A DNA stretch of 35,559 nt from an uncultured Pelagibacteraceae bacterium (GTDB lineage: Bacteria; Pseudomonadota; Alphaproteobacteria; Pelagibacterales; Pelagibacteraceae), in NCBI GenBank assembly GCA_902560625.1, contig CACEMD010000009.1, positions 1-35,559 of the forward strand. The letters run 5' to 3'. This document shows, one piece after another, positions 34,104 to 35,559 of this stretch; the first letter of the stretch is position 1; every line of letters begins with the position of its first letter. A model generated the notes under the pieces. The model made no database searches, was not told the origin of the DNA, and was given only the letters and a program-made list of their open reading frames with translations. Both the position numbers and the translations under genes were made by a program.

Positions 34104-34792
34104 TGAAATCGAAAAGATACAAAAAATTGCCTCAGAAAACTAAAGAATTAAAAGCAGATTTTATTAAAAACTTATTAAGTGTAATTAAAACTAATTGTAC
34201 TTCAAAATTTGATGAGTCTGTTGATTTAAGTTTTCAAATTAACAACAAACAAAAAAAAAGTGAAATAAATTTAAGAACAATTGTTAATTTACCAGGTGGT
34301 ACAGGAAAAAAAATTAAACTTGCTGTTGTATGTGAAGATACAAAAACTAAAGAAGCTCAAGATGCTGGCGCTGATCTAGTAGGTAGCGACGAATTAGTAG
34401 AAAAAATTAAATCTGGTGAGTTAAATTTTGAGAAGTTAATATGTACCCCAACTATGATGATTAAATTATCTAAACTTGGTAAGATATTGGGTCCAAAGGG
34501 TTTAATGCCAAATCCAAAATTAGGTACTGTTAGTGAGAATTTATCAAAAGCAATAAAAGATGCTAAATCTGGACAAGTTGAAATTAGAAATGACAAAGAT
34601 GGTAATATAGGAGTAAGTATTGGTAAGAAATCTTTTAATGATGATAATTTAATTAAAAATTACAATGCAATTATCGATACATTAGAAAAAGAGAAAAATA
34701 ATATTACAGTAAAAGGTGATTTAATTAAAAATTTATACGTTACTTCAACAATGGGTGTTTCATATAAAGTTAAAATGGAGAAAAATATATAA
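34103..34792 (+). CDS. rplA: 50S ribosomal protein L1
   Basis: 229-residue L1, the L1-stalk protein and, in many bacteria, translational repressor of its own L11-L1 message. The signature KLGKILGPKGLMPNPKLGTV lies near residues 124-143. It follows rplK with a one-base overlap and precedes rplJ by three bases. Confidence 0.98.
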   Translation: MKSKRYKKLPQKTKELKADFIKNLLSVIKTNCTSKFDESVDLSFQINNKQKKSEINLRTIVNLPGGTGKKIKLAVVCEDTKTKEAQDAGADLVGSDELVEKIKSGELNFEKLICTPTMMIKLSKLGKILGPKGLMPNPKLGTVSENLSKAIKDAKSGQVEIRNDKDGNIGVSIGKKSFNDDNLIKNYNAIIDTLEKEKNNITVKGDLIKNLYVTSTMGVSYKVKMEKNI

Positions 34793-34795
34793 ATT

Positions 34796-35308
34796 ATGAT
34801 GAGCAAGCAAAAAAAGACTGACTACATCAAAGATATGTCATCTCAATTTGAAAAGTCTGAAGCTGTAATAGTAGCTCACTATCAAGGACTAACTGTTTCA
34901 CAATTAGATGAATTAAGAGCTCAAATGAGAGAGCATGGAATTCAATTTAAGATAACAAAAAATAGAATTACTAAACTCGCTTTAGAGAAAACTCGATGTA
35001 AAGATCTATCTAGATTATTCACAGGACCTACAGCTGTTGCTTTGTCAGAAGATGCCATAACATCTGCAAAAATTTTAACTAAATTTTCAAAAGACAATGA
35101 AAATTTAAAGATTCTTGGTGGAATAATGGGTAATGACATTTTAGATGTAGCAGGGGTTAAAAATGTTGCAACTTTACCTTCATTAGATGAAGCAAGAGCT
35201 AAAATAGTAGGAATATTGAGGTCTCCAGCACAAAAAATCGCAAGTATTTTACTTGCACCAGCTTCAAAAATCGCTATTTTAGCGCTCGAAAAATCAAAAA
35301 AAACCTAG
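34796..35308 (+). CDS. rplJ: 50S ribosomal protein L10
   Basis: 170-residue L10, which anchors the L7/L12 dimers to the ribosome. EAVIVAHYQGLTVSQLDELR and IQFKITKNRITKLAL are conserved in the rRNA-binding domain; the C-terminal helix (SKIAILALEKSKK) binds L7/L12. Two adjacent ATGs (34796, 34799) may serve as start. The gap after rplA is only three bases, so the usual longer L10 leader that is the autoregulatory site in E. coli cannot lie between them. Confidence 0.97.
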   Translation: MMSKQKKTDYIKDMSSQFEKSEAVIVAHYQGLTVSQLDELRAQMREHGIQFKITKNRITKLALEKTRCKDLSRLFTGPTAVALSEDAITSAKILTKFSKDNENLKILGGIMGNDILDVAGVKNVATLPSLDEARAKIVGILRSPAQKIASILLAPASKIAILALEKSKKT

Positions 35309-35320
35309 GAACAAAATTAT

Positions 35321-35559
35321 ATGGCTGATCTAAATAAAATCATAGATGACTTATCAAGTTTAACTGTTGTAGAAGCAGCTGAACTTTCAAAACAACTTGA
35401 GGAAAAATGGGGTGTTACAGCAGCAGCAGCTGTTGCAGCAGCACCAGCAGCAGGAGCAGCAGGAGGTGCAGCACCAGCTGAAGAAAAAGATGAATTTACA
35501 ATTATGCTTACTGCAGCAGGTGACAAAAAAATTAATGTAATAAAAGAAATTAGAGCTGT
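35321..35559 (+). CDS. rplL: 50S ribosomal protein L7/L12 (partial, runs off the right edge)
   Basis: The first 79 codons are present. The N-terminal dimerisation helix ([20 protein letters not shown]) is followed by the alanine-rich hinge (about 34-50) and the start of the C-terminal factor-binding domain ([21 protein letters not shown]). It begins 12 bases after rplJ. The 3' end is outside the window. Confidence 0.97.
   Translation, partial: MADLNKIIDDLSSLTVVEAAELSKQLEEKWGVTAAAAVAAAPAAGAAGGAAPAEEKDEFTIMLTAAGDKKINVIKEIRA

Noticed and set aside
35317..35526. Minus-strand Ala/Pro-rich ORF
   Set aside because: It mirrors the alanine-rich hinge of rplL, which is clearly the real gene.

Overview
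The window looks like a chromosomal segment of a SAR11-type alphaproteobacterium (Pelagibacterales). The evidence is the very AT-rich sequence, lysine- and asparagine-rich proteins, intergenic gaps of zero to a few bases, overlapping start and stop codons, and a compact alphaproteobacterial layout (sfsA-map-purB...purC-purS-purQ-purL-bolA, and tRNA-Tyr/tRNA-Gly/tuf/tRNA-Trp/secE/nusG/rplK/rplA/rplJ/rplL). The assignment is by pattern recognition; no search was run.

Layout: 1-7862 (minus strand) is one long run: sfsA, map, purB, a family 2 glycosyltransferase, purC, purS, purQ, purL, bolA and an open partial frame at the left edge. It covers several middle steps of de novo purine synthesis. 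7885-10151 (plus) carries a CinA/MoaB-like protein, a gamma-glutamylcyclotransferase-fold protein, cytidylate kinase and a DUF4396 membrane protein. 10210-12336 is a large predicted outer-membrane protein with five propeller-like repeats and an autotransporter-like barrel. 12389-13831 (minus) is a circularly permuted ATP-grasp protein, divergent from an Anbu-type proteasome homologue that heads a tight unit with a pilin, a secreted polysaccharide-lyase-like protein and a DUF985 cupin. 16518-21513 is a sugar-type ABC importer (ATPase on minus; binding protein and two permeases on plus), followed by two small unknown proteins and a secreted beta-lactamase-fold hydrolase.

23269-27458 is the most unusual part. 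A 4.1 kb insertion lies between an 88-base direct repeat containing the tRNA-Leu(UAA) promoter region and the 5' half of that tRNA. The left copy is a broken tRNA followed by short tandem repeats of the integrase arm-site kind. The right copy is the intact tRNA, only 5 bases ahead of NAD kinase. The cargo is a single 1248-residue protein: a predicted PD-(D/E)XK nuclease, an SF2 helicase, and a long C-terminal half without a recognised methyltransferase motif. A second 20-21 base repeat brackets this gene. There is no integrase. It resembles an integrase-dependent satellite or defence cargo.

27511-35559 returns to core genome: nadK, a second copy of the propeller/autotransporter protein, tRNA-Thr, rlmB-type methyltransferase, tRNA-Tyr, tRNA-Gly, tuf, tRNA-Trp, secE, nusG, rplK, rplA, rplJ and the start of rplL, which runs off the right edge.
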